Numbered from the stretch's first letter, positions 53,067 to 63,880 are shown. The stretch: DNA of 64,000 bases from Klebsiella planticola ATCC 33531 (GCF_000735435.1 NZ_JMPP01000012.1:17748-81747); one strand, 5' to 3'. Notes: a model not told the origin generated them from the letters alone. Numbers and translations are program-made.

Positions 53067-53957
53067 GTGGATTTACGCGATCTGAAAACCTTCCTGCATC
53101 TGGCCGAAAGCCGCCATTTTGGCCGCAGCGCGCGGGCGATGCACGTCAGCCCCTCCACCCTTTCGCGCCAGATCCAGCGCCTGGAAGAAGATCTCGGGCA
53201 GCCGCTGTTTGTTCGCGATAACCGTACTGTCACCTTGACCGAAGCTGGCGAAGAGCTACGCCTGTTCGCACAGCAGACGCTGCTACAGTACCAGCAGCTT
53301 CGTCATGCCATCGATCAGCAAGGCCCTTCGCTTTCCGGCGAGCTGCATATCTTCTGCTCGGTGACGGCAGCCTACAGTCATCTGCCGCCGATTCTCGATC
53401 GCTTCCGCGCGGCTCACCCTTCGGTGGAGATTAAGCTTTCCACCGGCGATGCCGCGGATGCAATGGAAAAAGTTGTCACCGGCGAGGCCGATCTGGCGAT
53501 TGCCGGCAAGCCGGAAACGCTGCCGGGCTCCGTGGCGTTTTCGATGCTGGAAAACCTGGCGGTCGTGCTGATCGCCCCGGCATTGGCCTGTCCGGTACGC
53601 ACCCAGGTGAGCCAGGAGAAGCCCGACTGGTCAACCGTACCGTTTATCATGGCCGATCAGGGGCCGGTGCGCCGCCGCATCGAACTGTGGTTTCGCCGCC
53701 ATAAAATCAGCAATCCCTCGATTTACGCCACCGTGGGCGGCCATGAAGCGATGGTGTCGATGGTCGCGCTCGGCTGCGGCGTGGCTTTAATTCCGGAAGT
53801 GGTACTGGAGAACAGTCCGGAACCGGTACGCAATCGCGTGATGATTTTAGAGCGCAGCGATGAGAAAACGCCGTTTGAACTAGGCGTGTGCGCACAAAAA
53901 AAGCGGCTGTATGAGCCGCTTATTGATGCTTTCTGGTCGATTCTGCCGAACCACTGA
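53067..53957 (+). CDS. ilvY: LysR-type activator of ilvC
   Basis: A 296-residue LysR regulator. The DNA-binding N-terminus (LRDLKTFLHLAESRHFGRSARAMHVSPSTLSRQIQRLEE) is followed by an inducer-binding domain. The start is taken as GTG 53067 (VDLRDLKTFL) with GGAG upstream, giving E. coli-like length; an in-frame ATG far upstream would overlap the ilvC control region and is rejected. Convergent with ilvA. Confidence 0.94.
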   Translation: MDLRDLKTFLHLAESRHFGRSARAMHVSPSTLSRQIQRLEEDLGQPLFVRDNRTVTLTEAGEELRLFAQQTLLQYQQLRHAIDQQGPSLSGELHIFCSVTAAYSHLPPILDRFRAAHPSVEIKLSTGDAADAMEKVVTGEADLAIAGKPETLPGSVAFSMLENLAVVLIAPALACPVRTQVSQEKPDWSTVPFIMADQGPVRRRIELWFRRHKISNPSIYATVGGHEAMVSMVALGCGVALIPEVVLENSPEPVRNRVMILERSDEKTPFELGVCAQKKRLYEPLIDAFWSILPNH

Positions 53958-53965
53958 TATTTGGC

Positions 53966-54025
53966 GCGCACGCCTTACCTGGCCTGTAATCTGATTGTAG
54001 GCCCGATGAGCGCAGCGCCATCAGC
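53966..54025. repeat. REP-like sequence between ilvY and ilvA
   Basis: GCACGCCTTACCTGGCCTG and TGTAGGCCCGATGAGCGCAGCGCC resemble degenerate REP halves at a convergent junction. Confidence 0.55.
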
Positions 54026-54027
54026 CA

Positions 54028-55572
54028 TTAGCCCGCGAGAAAGAACCTGAACGCCGGGTTATTGGTTTCATCGTGGCAGTCATAGCCCAGCTCATGGAGT
54101 CGGGTCTCGAAATCCGGCTCATGATCGCCAAGCTCGAACGCCGCCAGCACGCGGCCATAATCGGTTCCGTGGCTGCGATAGTGGAACAACGAGATGTTCC
54201 AGTGGGTCCCTAACGTATGCAGGAACTTGAGCAACGCCCCCGGTGATTCGGGGAATTCGAAGCTGAACAGTCGCTCTTGCAGCGGTTTTGACGGCCGCCC
54301 ACCGACCATATAGCGCACATGAAGTTTCGCCATTTCGTCATCAGAAAGATCGACAACGCTATAGCCACCTTCGTGCAGCAGACTCAAAATCTCTTTGCGT
54401 TCTTCCAGACCGCGGCTCAGACGAACCCCGACAAAAATGCAGGCGTCTTTGGCATCAGCAAAACGGTAGTTGAACTCGGTCACTGAACGGCCACCCAGCA
54501 GCTGACAAAACTTCAGGAAGCTGCCCTTCTCTTCAGGAATGGTCACCGCCAGCAGCGCTTCACGTTGCTCTCCCAGCTCGCAGCGTTCGGAGACGTAGCG
54601 CAGGCCGTGGAAGTTAACGTTGGCCCCGGAAAGCACATGTGCCAACCGCTCGCCGCGGATATCATGCTGCGCGATATACTTTTTCATTCCTGCCAGCGCC
54701 AGCGCACCAGACGGTTCAGCCACGGCGCGAACATCTTCGAACAGATCTTTCATCGCCGCACAAATCGCATCGCTGTCGACGGTGACGATATCATCAAGAT
54801 ACTCCTGGCAGAGGCGGAAGGTCTCGTCGCCGATACGTTTCACCGCCACGCCTTCGGCAAACAGCCCGACGCGCGGCAGATCGACCGGATGTCCGGCATC
54901 CAGCGCGGCTTTCAGACAGGCGGAGTCCTCTGCTTCCACCGCGATCACTTTGATCTGCGGCATCAGCTGCTTGATCAGCACCGCTACGCCTGCGGCAAGC
55001 CCACCGCCGCCAACCGGGACAAACACGCGGTCCAGGTGTGCATCCTGCTGTAGCAGCTCCAGCGCCAGCGTGCCCTGCCCGGCAATCACCATCGGGTGGT
55101 CAAACGGCGGGACCCAGGTGAAGTTCTGCTGTTGCGCCAGCTCGATGGCTTTCGCTTTCGCTTCATCAAAATTAGCGCCGTGCAGCAGTACCTCACCGCC
55201 AAAGTTACGTACGGCATCCACTTTGATGTCCGCCGTGGCAACCGGCATGACGATCAGCGCCTTCACGCCAAGACGCGATGCCGAGAACGCAACCCCCTGG
55301 GCGTGGTTGCCCGCAGAAGCGGTAATCACTCCCTGCGCTTTTTGCTCTTCCGTCAGGCCTGCCATCATTGCGTAGGCCCCGCGCAGCTTGAAGCTATGAA
55401 CCGGCTGGCGATCTTCACGCTTCACCAGAATCACGTTATCAAGACGCGACGAGATTTTTTCCATTTTTTGCAACGGCGTAATCTGCGCCGCTTCATAGAC
55501 CGGTGCGCGCAGCACCGCCCTGAGATATTCCGCCCCTTCGGGGGCGGCAGACAGGGGTTGTGATTCAGCCAT
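54028..55572 (-). CDS. ilvA: Biosynthetic threonine deaminase
   Basis: A 514-residue PLP enzyme, threonine to 2-oxobutanoate, first committed step to isoleucine. PLP lysine in VHSFKLRGAYAMM, phosphate loop in VGGGGLAAG, and two C-terminal ACT-like domains (from about residue 340) that bind isoleucine (inhibitor) and valine. The second of two adjacent ATGs is taken (MAESQPLSAAPEG). It directly follows ilvD, whose TAA stop overlaps the alternative start. Confidence 0.97.
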   Translation of the reverse strand: MAESQPLSAAPEGAEYLRAVLRAPVYEAAQITPLQKMEKISSRLDNVILVKREDRQPVHSFKLRGAYAMMAGLTEEQKAQGVITASAGNHAQGVAFSASRLGVKALIVMPVATADIKVDAVRNFGGEVLLHGANFDEAKAKAIELAQQQNFTWVPPFDHPMVIAGQGTLALELLQQDAHLDRVFVPVGGGGLAAGVAVLIKQLMPQIKVIAVEAEDSACLKAALDAGHPVDLPRVGLFAEGVAVKRIGDETFRLCQEYLDDIVTVDSDAICAAMKDLFEDVRAVAEPSGALALAGMKKYIAQHDIRGERLAHVLSGANVNFHGLRYVSERCELGEQREALLAVTIPEEKGSFLKFCQLLGGRSVTEFNYRFADAKDACIFVGVRLSRGLEERKEILSLLHEGGYSVVDLSDDEMAKLHVRYMVGGRPSKPLQERLFSFEFPESPGALLKFLHTLGTHWNISLFHYRSHGTDYGRVLAAFELGDHEPDFETRLHELGYDCHDETNNPAFRFFLAG

Positions 55573-55574
55573 CA

Positions 55575-57425
55575 TTAACCCCCCAGTTTTGATTTATCGC
55601 GAACCGCGCCCTTATCGGCGCTGGTTGCCAGGCTGGCGTACGCGCGGAGTGCAAAGGAGACCTGACGTTCACGTGCTTTCGGCGTCCAGGCACGATCGCC
55701 GCGGGCCTCTTGTGCTTCACGACGCGCGGCGATTTCGGCATCGCTCAGCTGCAGCTGAATACCCCGGTTCGGAATATCAATGGCAATCATATCGCCGTCT
55801 TCAATGATCGCGATATTGCCGCCGCTGGCTGCTTCCGGTGAGACGTGGCCAATCGACAGACCCGAGGTACCGCCGGAGAAACGCCCGTCGGTGATCAGCG
55901 CACAGGCTTTACCCAGACCCATGGATTTCAGGAAGGTCGTCGGATAGAGCATTTCCTGCATTCCCGGACCGCCCTTCGGCCCTTCGTAGCGAATAACCAC
56001 GACGTCGCCCGCCACCACTTTACCGCCCAGGATCGCGTCAACGGCTTCATCCTGGCTTTCATAGACTTTCGCCGGGCCGGTGAATTTCAGAATACTGTCA
56101 TCCACCCCTGCGGTTTTAACAATACAGCCGTTTTCCGCAAAGTTGCCGTACAGAACCGCCAGACCGCCGTCTTTGCTGTAAGCATGCTCCAGTGAACGGA
56201 TACACCCTTCGGCACGATCGTCGTCCAATGTATCCCAGCGGCAGTCCTGCGAGAACGCCTGAGTCGTCCGGATACCCGCCGGGCCGGCGCGGAACATTTT
56301 TTTCACCGCGTCATCTTTAGTCAGCATGACATCATATTGATCGAGCGTTTGTGGCAGAGTCAGACCGAGAACGTTTTTCACCTCGCGGTTCAGCAGCCCG
56401 GCACGATCGAGCTCGCCAAGAATCCCCAGTACGCCGCCCGCGCGGTGCACATCTTCCATATGGTACTTCTGCGTGCTCGGCGCCACTTTACACAGCTGCG
56501 GAACCTTGCGGGACAGCTTATCGATATCACTCATAGTGAAGTCGATTTCCGCTTCCTGCGCGGCGGCCAGCAGGTGCAGAACGGTATTCGTCGAACCGCC
56601 CATGGCAATATCCAGGGTCATGGCGTTTTCAAACGCCGCTTTGCTGGCGATGTTGCGCGGCAACGCGGATGCATCATCCTGCTCGTAATAGCGCTTAGTC
56701 AGCTCAACGATGCGTTTCCCCGCGTTGAGGAACAGCTCCTTACGGTCGGCGTGTGTCGCCAGCAGAGAGCCGTTACCCGGCTGGGACAGACCCAGCGCTT
56801 CGGTCAGGCAGTTCATCGAGTTGGCGGTAAACATCCCCGAACAGGAACCACAGGTCGGACAGGCGGAACGCTCGACCTGCTCACTCTGTTCGTCGGAGAC
56901 TTTTGGATCCGCCCCCTGAATCATCGCATCGACAAGGTCGAGTTTGATGATTTTGTCAGAAAGCTTGGTTTTCCCGGCTTCCATTGGGCCACCGGAGACA
57001 AAAATCACCGGAATATTCAGGCGCAAGGACGCCATAAGCATCCCCGGGGTGATTTTGTCACAGTTGGAAATGCAGACCATGGCATCGGCGCAGTGCGCGT
57101 TAACCATGTACTCAACCGAGTCGGCGATCAGTTCACGGGATGGCAGTGAATAAAGCATACCCCCATGCCCCATGGCGATCCCATCATCCACCGCGATGGT
57201 GTTAAATTCTTTGGCAACGCCGCCTGAGGCTTCAATCTGCTCAGCAACCAGCTTACCCAGATCGCGCAGATGTACGTGACCCGGTACAAATTGGGTGAAG
57301 GAGTTAACAACGGCGATAATCGGCTTACCGAAATCAGCATCGGTCATCCCGGTTGCGCGCCACAGCGCGCGGGCACCCGCCATATTACGGCCGTGAGTGG
57401 TGGTGGCGGAACGGTACTTAGGCAT
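55575..57425 (-). CDS. ilvD: Dihydroxy-acid dehydratase
   Basis: A 616-residue Fe-S enzyme that dehydrates dihydroxyisovalerate and dihydroxymethylvalerate to the keto acids. Cluster and Mg ligands are in [13 protein letters not shown] and [30 protein letters not shown] near the start and [19 protein letters not shown] near the end are conserved. Same length as E. coli. Confidence 0.98.
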   Translation of the reverse strand: MPKYRSATTTHGRNMAGARALWRATGMTDADFGKPIIAVVNSFTQFVPGHVHLRDLGKLVAEQIEASGGVAKEFNTIAVDDGIAMGHGGMLYSLPSRELIADSVEYMVNAHCADAMVCISNCDKITPGMLMASLRLNIPVIFVSGGPMEAGKTKLSDKIIKLDLVDAMIQGADPKVSDEQSEQVERSACPTCGSCSGMFTANSMNCLTEALGLSQPGNGSLLATHADRKELFLNAGKRIVELTKRYYEQDDASALPRNIASKAAFENAMTLDIAMGGSTNTVLHLLAAAQEAEIDFTMSDIDKLSRKVPQLCKVAPSTQKYHMEDVHRAGGVLGILGELDRAGLLNREVKNVLGLTLPQTLDQYDVMLTKDDAVKKMFRAGPAGIRTTQAFSQDCRWDTLDDDRAEGCIRSLEHAYSKDGGLAVLYGNFAENGCIVKTAGVDDSILKFTGPAKVYESQDEAVDAILGGKVVAGDVVVIRYEGPKGGPGMQEMLYPTTFLKSMGLGKACALITDGRFSGGTSGLSIGHVSPEAASGGNIAIIEDGDMIAIDIPNRGIQLQLSDAEIAARREAQEARGDRAWTPKARERQVSFALRAYASLATSADKGAVRDKSKLGG

Positions 57426-57512
57426 GCTTTAGTTACTCCCAGTCTCTGTGACATGGGGCGCTGCGTGCCACCCCATTTTTTTATGCTTATGCTTGAAATA
57501 TGACGGGTATGT

Positions 57513-58442
57513 TTATTGGTTAACCTGATCCAACCAGCCCCATTTATCCTCGGTTTCACCGGTGAAGAGACCAAAGAAAGCTTGCTGAATACGCTTGGTG
57601 ACCGGGCCGCAGCGACCTTCGCCAACCTGAATACCGTCAACGCTGCGCACCGGAGTGATTTCCGCAGCAGTACCAGACATAAAGACTTCATCAGCCAGAT
57701 ACAGAGATTCACGGGACAGCACCTGCTCGCGGACTTCAATATCCAGATCTTTTGCCAGTTTAATGATCGCGTCGCGGGTAATGCCCGGCAGCGCAGAAGA
57801 GGTAAATGGCGGAGTGAACAACACGCCATCTTTCACTTCAAACAGGTTCTCACCCGCGCCCTCGGAGATATAGCCGTTAACGTCCAGCGCGATCCCTTCC
57901 TGATAACCATGGCGGCGCGCTTCGCTGCCAACCAGCAGGGAAGAGAGGTAGTTACCCCCGGCTTTTGCCGCGGTCGGGATGGTATTGGGCGCGACACGGT
58001 TCCAGGAAGAAACCATCGCATCGATCCCCTGATCCAGCGCTTCAGCGCCAAGATAAGCTCCCCACGGGAACGCCGCGATGATCACGTCAGTGCTGTATCC
58101 CGCAGGCGGGTTAACACCCATGCCAACGTCGCCAACAAAGACCAGTGGACGAATATACGCGCTGGTCAGGTTATTTTTACGGATAACTTCGCGGCAGGCT
58201 TCCATCAACTCATCAATGCTTTGAGAGACCGGAAAACGATAGATTTTGGCTGAGTCATGCAGACGTTGCATATGTTCGCGATGACGGAACACCACCGGTC
58301 CTTTATGTGAGTCGTAGCAACGGATGCCTTCAAACACGGAAGTGCCGTAGTGAAGCGCGTGAGACATCACGTGAACCTTCGCCTCTCCCCACGGAACCAT
58401 CTCGCCGTTGAACCAAATGTAATCAGCTTTTTTCGTCGTCAT
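57513..58442 (-). CDS. ilvE: Branched-chain amino acid aminotransferase
   Basis: A 309-residue class IV PLP aminotransferase that makes isoleucine, valine and leucine from their keto acids. PLP lysine is in AAKAGGNYLSSLL (about residue 160), and EGAGENLFEVKDG and SGTAAEITPVRSVDG bind cofactor and substrate. Same length as E. coli IlvE. Confidence 0.98.
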   Translation of the reverse strand: MTTKKADYIWFNGEMVPWGEAKVHVMSHALHYGTSVFEGIRCYDSHKGPVVFRHREHMQRLHDSAKIYRFPVSQSIDELMEACREVIRKNNLTSAYIRPLVFVGDVGMGVNPPAGYSTDVIIAAFPWGAYLGAEALDQGIDAMVSSWNRVAPNTIPTAAKAGGNYLSSLLVGSEARRHGYQEGIALDVNGYISEGAGENLFEVKDGVLFTPPFTSSALPGITRDAIIKLAKDLDIEVREQVLSRESLYLADEVFMSGTAAEITPVRSVDGIQVGEGRCGPVTKRIQQAFFGLFTGETEDKWGWLDQVNQ

Positions 58443-58458
58443 TTTTCTTCCCTTGCGC

Positions 58459-58716
58459 TTATGCGCGGATTTGTTGTGATGTTGGTTGCTGGATCTCGAC
58501 GCAGGCGACGTCGACCAGCTTACTTAATTGACTAAACAGTAATTCGACGGGCCGCTGGCTGGCAACGGTCAATTCAATATTTATGTTGCCGGCATCTGCC
58601 GCGGTTTCCATATTCATGGAACAAACCTGAAAGCCACGGTGACGTACCACGCGCAGCACGCGTTCTAAGGTTTCCGGATTGAAGCGAGCCTGCAAAGCGA
58701 CCTGATGTTGCATCAT
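58459..58716 (-). CDS. ilvM: Acetolactate synthase II small subunit
   Basis: An 85-residue ACT-domain regulatory subunit required for activity of the IlvG catalytic subunit. It starts within the ilvG stop (ATGATG overlap of 4 bp), and [25 protein letters not shown] matches E. coli IlvM. Two residues shorter than E. coli near the C-terminus. Confidence 0.95.
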   Translation of the reverse strand: MMQHQVALQARFNPETLERVLRVVRHRGFQVCSMNMETAADAGNINIELTVASQRPVELLFSQLSKLVDVACVEIQQPTSQQIRA

Positions 58717-60359
58717 GATAATTTCTCCAGCATTTCTGCATTACTGGCACCGGGCGGTACCAACGGCCAGACGTTCTCAAGCTCATCGATTGAGACATGA
58801 AGCAGGTATGGCCCCTGGCTCGAAAGCATGGTGTCGAGAGCCGCTTCAACCTGGTCTTTACGGGTGATGTGCTGTCCAGGAATGCCGAAAGCGCTGGCCA
58901 GCGTGACAAAATCGGGATTATCGGTGAGGGTGGTTTCGCTATAGCGCTCCTCGAAAAACAGCTGCTGCCACTGACGCACCATACCTAAACGCTGGTTATC
59001 CAGTAACAGGATCTTCAACGGCAGCTGTTTACGCTTCACGGTACCCAGCTCCTGCACGTTCATCATGAACGAACCATCGCCGGAGATGCAGATAACGGTA
59101 TCGTTCGGACGTGCAACTTGAGCGCCAACCGCAGCCGGCAGGCCAAAGCCCATCGTGCCCAGACCGCTGGAGGTAATAAAATTCTCAGGGCGTGTATAGG
59201 TCATATGCTGCGCTGACCACATTTGATGTTGACCCACGTCGGTTGTCACAACGCTATCGGCCGGCTTACGGTCGGAGAGCTGTTTGAGCAACAGCGGTGC
59301 GTAAATACCCTCACCCGGATGGTCGTAGCGCCATGCGTGCTCGTCACGCAGCGCCTGATTATGCTGGCGCCAGGCGTCGATAGTCAGCGGCTTCTGCAAC
59401 GCTGGCAGCAATGTATTCAGATCGCCCGCCAGGGCAACATGTGCCTGACGCAGCTTGTTCAGCTCCGCCGGATCGATATCCAGATGGATAACTTTGGCGT
59501 GCGGAGCAAAGGTATTCAGCTTCCCGGTAACACGGTCATCGAAGCGGGCGCCAACGGCGATCAGCAGGTCACATTCCTGTACCGCCAGATTGGCCGCTTT
59601 GGTGCCGTGCATCCCCAGCATGCCCAGATAGTACGGATAGGCCGCATCAACGGCCCCCAGACCTTTCAGCGTGCAGGTGGCCGGCATTTGCGTAATGGCG
59701 ATAAATTCGCGCAACGCAGGCACCGCCTGCGCCATGCCCACGCCACCGCCGACGTACAGCATCGGTTTTTGCGCGGCAGCTAACATCTGCAGCGCCTGCT
59801 CAACTTCTGCATGGGGGAAGGCAATGTCGTTATCAACCGTCGAGAAATACGGTTCAAGCTCACCCTTCGCCAGCTGGATATCTTTCGGGATATCAACCAG
59901 AACCGGGCCTGGGCGGCCAGAGTTTGCGACCTGGAAAGCTTCAGCGATCACTCGCGGCAGTTCTTCCAGCGACTGCACGAGAAAACTATGTTTCGTACAG
60001 GCCAGTGATAAACCAAGGACGTCCACTTCCTGGAAAGCATCGGTGCCGATAAACGGCGCCGCGACCTGACCAGTGATGGCGACAACAGGGACAGAGTCCA
60101 GTAACGCATCAGCCAGGCCGGTGATCAGGTTCGTCGCACCTGGACCTGATGTGGCGATGCACACGCCGGTTTTGCCGGTGGCGCGAGCATAGCCGATAGC
60201 TGCCATGGCCGCTCCTTGCTCGTGGCGGCACAACAGGTGTTCCACGCCGCCGTCATACAATGCATCGTAAACCGGCATAATCGCGCCACCAGGATAGCCA
60301 AAAACCGTGTCGACCCCCTGTGCCCGCAAAGCATGTACTACCCACTGTGCCCCATTCAT
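58713..60359 (-). CDS. ilvG: Acetolactate synthase II large subunit (intact)
   Basis: A 548-residue thiamine diphosphate enzyme, condensing pyruvate with pyruvate or 2-oxobutanoate. The catalytic Glu is in [18 protein letters not shown], and the ThDP-binding motif is [13 protein letters not shown] to DNQ. The frame is open throughout, unlike E. coli K-12, where ilvG carries a frameshift; the valine-resistant AHAS II should be functional here. Confidence 0.97.
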   Translation of the reverse strand: MNGAQWVVHALRAQGVDTVFGYPGGAIMPVYDALYDGGVEHLLCRHEQGAAMAAIGYARATGKTGVCIATSGPGATNLITGLADALLDSVPVVAITGQVAAPFIGTDAFQEVDVLGLSLACTKHSFLVQSLEELPRVIAEAFQVANSGRPGPVLVDIPKDIQLAKGELEPYFSTVDNDIAFPHAEVEQALQMLAAAQKPMLYVGGGVGMAQAVPALREFIAITQMPATCTLKGLGAVDAAYPYYLGMLGMHGTKAANLAVQECDLLIAVGARFDDRVTGKLNTFAPHAKVIHLDIDPAELNKLRQAHVALAGDLNTLLPALQKPLTIDAWRQHNQALRDEHAWRYDHPGEGIYAPLLLKQLSDRKPADSVVTTDVGQHQMWSAQHMTYTRPENFITSSGLGTMGFGLPAAVGAQVARPNDTVICISGDGSFMMNVQELGTVKRKQLPLKILLLDNQRLGMVRQWQQLFFEERYSETTLTDNPDFVTLASAFGIPGQHITRKDQVEAALDTMLSSQGPYLLHVSIDELENVWPLVPPGASNAEMLEKLS

Positions 60360-60361
60360 AG

Positions 60362-60412
60362 TTAGTTCCCCGTCATAGATCGGGAGAAACAGAATTTTAT
60401 GCTATTCGTCAT
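60362..60412 (-). CDS. ilvX: Small protein IlvX
   Basis: A 16-codon frame, [16 protein letters not shown], between the attenuator and ilvG. E. coli IlvX is 16 residues with the same NSxKFCFSR core. It ends 2 bp before the ilvG ATG and has GAGGAG upstream. Its function is unknown; it may couple translation into ilvG. Confidence 0.88.
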   Translation of the reverse strand: MTNSIKFCFSRSMTGN

Positions 60413-60445
60413 TGTCTGCTCCTCGCTTATCATTTTTAAGTTATA

Positions 60446-60479
60446 AAAAAACCCCCGGACCTTTCGGTGCGGGGGTCTT
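60446..60479 (-). terminator. Attenuator of the ilvGMEDA operon
   Basis: On the minus strand a GC-rich stem ACCCCCGCACC/GGTCCGGGGGT with a GAAA loop is followed by TTTTTT. It lies between ilvL and ilvX, the position of the ilv attenuator. Ribosome stalling in ilvL should favour an antiterminator. Confidence 0.93.
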
Positions 60480-60499
60480 AGTTCGTTAAGGCTTGATTT

Positions 60500-60598
60500 C
60501 TAAGCCTTTCCTCGTCCAAGTGCAGCCCCGCACGGTGGGATAATAATCACCACCACGCTAATCACGACCAGGCTAATCACTCGTAGAAGGGCTGTCAT
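60500..60598 (-). CDS. ilvL: ilv operon leader peptide
   Basis: A 32-residue leader, identical by my reading to E. coli IlvL. Fifteen residues are Ile, Val or Leu, clustered as VISLVVISVVVIII. Starvation for any of the three charged tRNAs stalls the ribosome and prevents formation of the downstream attenuator. Confidence 0.96.
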   Translation of the reverse strand: MTALLRVISLVVISVVVIIIPPCGAALGRGKA

Positions 60599-60963
60599 TT
60601 TCTGTACTTTCTGGCTTCTTGTTCGAAGGAATACCTAAAGAGTTACCACAGACATCACAATAAACACAAGATTTTTTTATACATCACTTACTGATCGCGC
60701 TAACAGTTTTTTGTAAAACAATTGTTTTTAATAGAAAAAATATAAAATGAAAAAAATTCAATTTATCACCCTTTTCTATGACGATGCGGCGGTTTCCGGC
60801 AATACGCTATTTCACCATGATGGCCGTCTGCGATGCTGCTTCCATCATGAGTGAAATGTCACAATAACCGGTGATATTCGCTGGAACATGGCGCGTAAAA
60901 TACATTTCTTACTCATTACTGCCCCTTTTTCTGCCGACATAATGCCCGTACTCAGGAGGCATT
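60599..60963. other. ilv promoter / yifB upstream region
   Basis: 365 bp between divergent ilvL and yifB. It must hold the ilvL promoter and leader near 60599-60690. A strongly AT-rich tract (about 60700-60775) corresponds in position to the IHF-bound, easily melted upstream region of the E. coli ilv promoter. AGGAGG precedes yifB. No credible gene. Confidence 0.6.
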
Positions 60964-62485
60964 ATGTCACTCGCGATTATTTACACACGGGCTGCTTTCG
61001 GTATCAGTGCCCCACTTATTACGATCGAAATACATATCAGCAACGGGCTTCCCGGGTTAACCATGGTAGGGCTTCCTGAAACCACGGTAAGAGAGGCTCG
61101 CGACCGGGTACGCAGCGCGATAATTAACAGCGGCTATACGTTTCCGGCCAAAAAGATCACCATCAATCTGGCCCCTGCTGATTTGCCAAAAGAAGGCGGG
61201 CGATACGATCTCCCCATCGCTCTCGCGCTTCTGGTCGCGTCGGAGCAGCTAGATGCGTCCAGGTTGAATCAATATGAGTTTATCGGCGAGCTCGCGCTCA
61301 CAGGGGCGCTACGCGGCGTTCCTGGCGCTATCTCCAGTGCAATGGAGGCGATAAAAGCCGGACGACAAATTATCGTCGCCGAGGATAACGCTGCAGAAGT
61401 GGGGCTCATTGAGGGCCACGAGTGTCTTGTCGCCGGGCATCTGCAGGAAGTGTGTGCTTTTCTCGAGGGACGCCATGCGCTCAATCCTTCCATACCGGAG
61501 GAAGAACTTCCTGATGACCCTCTACCTGATCTGAGCGATGTTATTGGCCAGCAGCAAGGAAAACGGGCGTTGGAAATCGTTGCCGCAGGGGGTCACAACC
61601 TGCTGTTGATTGGCCCTCCCGGAACAGGAAAAACCATGCTTGCCAGCCGGTTGCCAGGTCTTCTGCCACCGTTAAGCAATCAGGAGGCGCTCGAAAGCGC
61701 CGCCATTCTTAGTCTGTTGAGTCGCCATCGCGCAACAAAACAGTGGCGCCGGCGGCCGTTTCGCAGTCCGCATCACAGCGCTTCTCTCGCGGCAATGGTA
61801 GGGGGGGGGTTCAATCCCGATACCCGGAGAGATCTCGCTGGCACACAACGGGGTGCTATTTCTCGATGAACTACCGGAGTTTGAACGCCGGGTGTTGGAT
61901 GCTTTGCGGGAGCCGATAGAGTCAGGGAAAATACATATTTCACGAACGCGTGCGAAAATTGACTATCCGGCACATTTTCAGCTTATTGCGGCTATGAATC
62001 CCAGCCCCACCGGGCATTACCAGGGTCATCATAATCGCGCATCACCGGAACAAACCTTACGCTATCTGGGTCGCCTGTCCGGGCCGTTCCTCGACCGGTT
62101 CGACCTCTCGCTGGAAATTCCTCTACCGCCTCCAGGCGTGCTCAGCCAGGCAGTCTCTGGCGTGGAAAATAGCGCCAGCGTGAGGAAGCGGGTTCTCGCC
62201 GCCCGAGACAAACAGCTGGTCCGGCAGGAGAAACTCAATGCCCATCTGGAGAGTAACGAAATGAAAATCTGGTGTCCGCTCAGTAAAGAGGATGCTATCT
62301 GGCTGGAACAGGTACTATCGCAGCTGGGGCTTTCTATCCGCGCCTGGCAGCGTCTGCTGAAAGTCGCCCGGACCATCGCCGACATAGGGGGGGAACCCTG
62401 TATTGAGCGCTACCACCTGCAGGAGGCCCTTGGTTATCGGGCGATAGACAGGATGCTGAACCATTTGCAAAAACTCATGGCATAA
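60964..62485 (+). pseudogene. yifB: YifB (Mg-chelatase-like/ComM AAA+ protein), +1 frameshift in a G9 run
   Basis: YifB/ComM family AAA+ ATPase, related to the ComM branch-migration helicase used in natural transformation. The first 280 residues include the Lon-like N-terminal domain and Walker A IGPPGTGKTML. At nine G (61801-61809) the frame shifts and stops at 61867-61869, before Walker B (GVLFLDELPEFE). Deleting one G restores MVGGGSIPIPGEISLAHNG and an intact protein of about 506 residues to 62485, the E. coli length. This may be a sequencing error or a real, possibly reversible, indel. Confidence 0.88.
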
Positions 62486-62508
62486 AAAAAGGGCTTACGC
62501 CCTTTTTT
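62484..62508. terminator. Bidirectional terminator between yifB and maoP
   Basis: AAGGGC/GCCCTT stem with TTAC loop flanked by A7 and T6 tracts, serving both convergent genes. Confidence 0.85.
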
Positions 62509-62509
62509 G

Positions 62510-62848
62510 TTAATCATCGCTTTCGGTGTAATCTTCAGCGCCTTCAACCTGCGGTTTCCCGCCGGACAGCGTATGAAAACGCTTAGGCCGCTTAATACGC
62601 GCCATATACTTAATCCAGACGCGTTCCATTTCCGTGGCTGGCTCACGTTCACCACGACATACCGAAACAAACTGTTTTTCATCTTCGGTGACAGGTTCGC
62701 GTTTACCCAGTTCCAGTTCGTTAAGAGCATAACCATGCTGTTCCAGCAGTTGTGCCTCTTTGATGGTGAAATCACCATGACGGGAGAACCCGCGCGGATA
62801 ATGTTTATTATCGAAAAAACGATTAGTCGTCATAAAGCTTTCCGCCAT
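62510..62848 (-). CDS. maoP: Macrodomain Ori protein MaoP (YifE)
   Basis: A 112-residue protein of the DUF413/MaoP family, the same length and nearly the same sequence as E. coli Mao[29 protein letters not shown] and the acidic tail AEDYTESDD. With the site maoS it organises the Ori macrodomain of the chromosome. Divergent from hdfR, with the candidate maoS site between. Confidence 0.95.
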   Translation of the reverse strand: MAESFMTTNRFFDNKHYPRGFSRHGDFTIKEAQLLEQHGYALNELELGKREPVTEDEKQFVSVCRGEREPATEMERVWIKYMARIKRPKRFHTLSGGKPQVEGAEDYTESDD

Positions 62849-62882
62849 CCTACACGCTCCTGATTCTTTGGCCGAGCTATTT

Positions 62883-62899
62883 ATGGCGCGGAGTATTAG
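62883..62899 (-). promoter_or_regulatory. Candidate maoS site
   Basis: On the minus strand CTAATACTCCGCGCCAT, which agrees with the 17-bp maoS motif as I recall it from E. coli. It lies between maoP and hdfR, where maoS is found. The motif match relies on memory; position is seen directly. Confidence 0.6.
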
Positions 62900-62966
62900 T
62901 TACGCTTGACAGAGTGTAAAACAAAAGATTTAAATCATTACGACAAATAATTTTGCGGAGAAGAGT

Positions 62967-63788
62967 GTGGATACGGAATTGCTCAAAACTTTCCTTGAGG
63001 TGAGCAGAACTCGCCACTTTGGACGAGCAGCAGAGGCGCTTTATCTGACGCAGTCGGCCGTCAGCTTTCGTATTCGCCAGCTGGAAAACCAGCTTGGCGT
63101 GAACCTTTTTACCCGCCATCGCAATAACATCCGCCTGACGTCAGCCGGCGATAAACTCCTTCCTTATGCCGAAACCCTGATGAACACCTGGCAGGCGGCG
63201 CGAAAAGAGGTTGCGAATGCTTCCCGGCACAATGAATTTTCAATTGGCGGCAGCGCATCTTTGTGGGAATGCATGCTTAACGGATGGCTGGGGAAGCTCT
63301 ACAAAGAGCCCTGTAACCTGCAGTTTGAAGCGCGGATTGCACAGCGACAATCGCTTGTTAAACAGTTACATGAACGACAGCTTGATCTACTGATCACGAC
63401 AGAATCCCCGAAAATGGACGAATTAAGCAGCCAGTTACTCGGTAATTTCACCCTGGCACTCTACTGCGCCTCGCCATTTAAAACTAAGAATGAATTGAAT
63501 TATCTGCGCCTGGAATGGGGTCCGGACTTCCAACAAAATGAGGTCGGACTAATTGGCAGTGATGATGTTCCTCTGCTGACAACCAGTTCCGCTGAACTGG
63601 CCTATCAGCAACTTGCTGCGCTCAACGGTTGCACATGGCTACCGACACGCTGGGCAAAGGATAAAAGCGGCCTGCATACGGTGACGGACAGTACAACGCT
63701 ATCCCGCCCCCTGTACGCTATCTGGCTACAAAACAGCGATAAACAGGTACAGATCCGCGAAATACTGAAGACAAACATACTGGAATAA
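62967..63788 (+). CDS. hdfR: LysR-type regulator HdfR
   Basis: A 273-residue LysR regulator, known in E. coli as an H-NS-dependent repressor of the flagellar master operon flhDC and regulator of other genes. HTH domain: [36 protein letters not shown]. The start is GTG 62967 with GGAG upstream. Compared with E. coli (279 residues) it lacks a few residues in the middle and at the C-terminus. Confidence 0.94.
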   Translation: MDTELLKTFLEVSRTRHFGRAAEALYLTQSAVSFRIRQLENQLGVNLFTRHRNNIRLTSAGDKLLPYAETLMNTWQAARKEVANASRHNEFSIGGSASLWECMLNGWLGKLYKEPCNLQFEARIAQRQSLVKQLHERQLDLLITTESPKMDELSSQLLGNFTLALYCASPFKTKNELNYLRLEWGPDFQQNEVGLIGSDDVPLLTTSSAELAYQQLAALNGCTWLPTRWAKDKSGLHTVTDSTTLSRPLYAIWLQNSDKQVQIREILKTNILE

Positions 63789-63844
63789 TGCGTACCTCCA
63801 GGGACGGAGGATGCTGGAAGATTTTGGGGATGGAAAATAACAGA

Positions 63845-63875
63845 CAAAAAAAATCCTTTGCCTGAGCAAAGGATT
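63845..63875 (-). terminator. Terminator after tRNA-Trp
   Basis: A perfect 10-bp stem AATCCTTTGC/GCAAAGGATT with TTTTTTT on the minus strand, just after the tRNA. In E. coli this ends the rrnC-aspT-trpT transcript. Confidence 0.88.
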
Positions 63876-63880
63876 ATATA

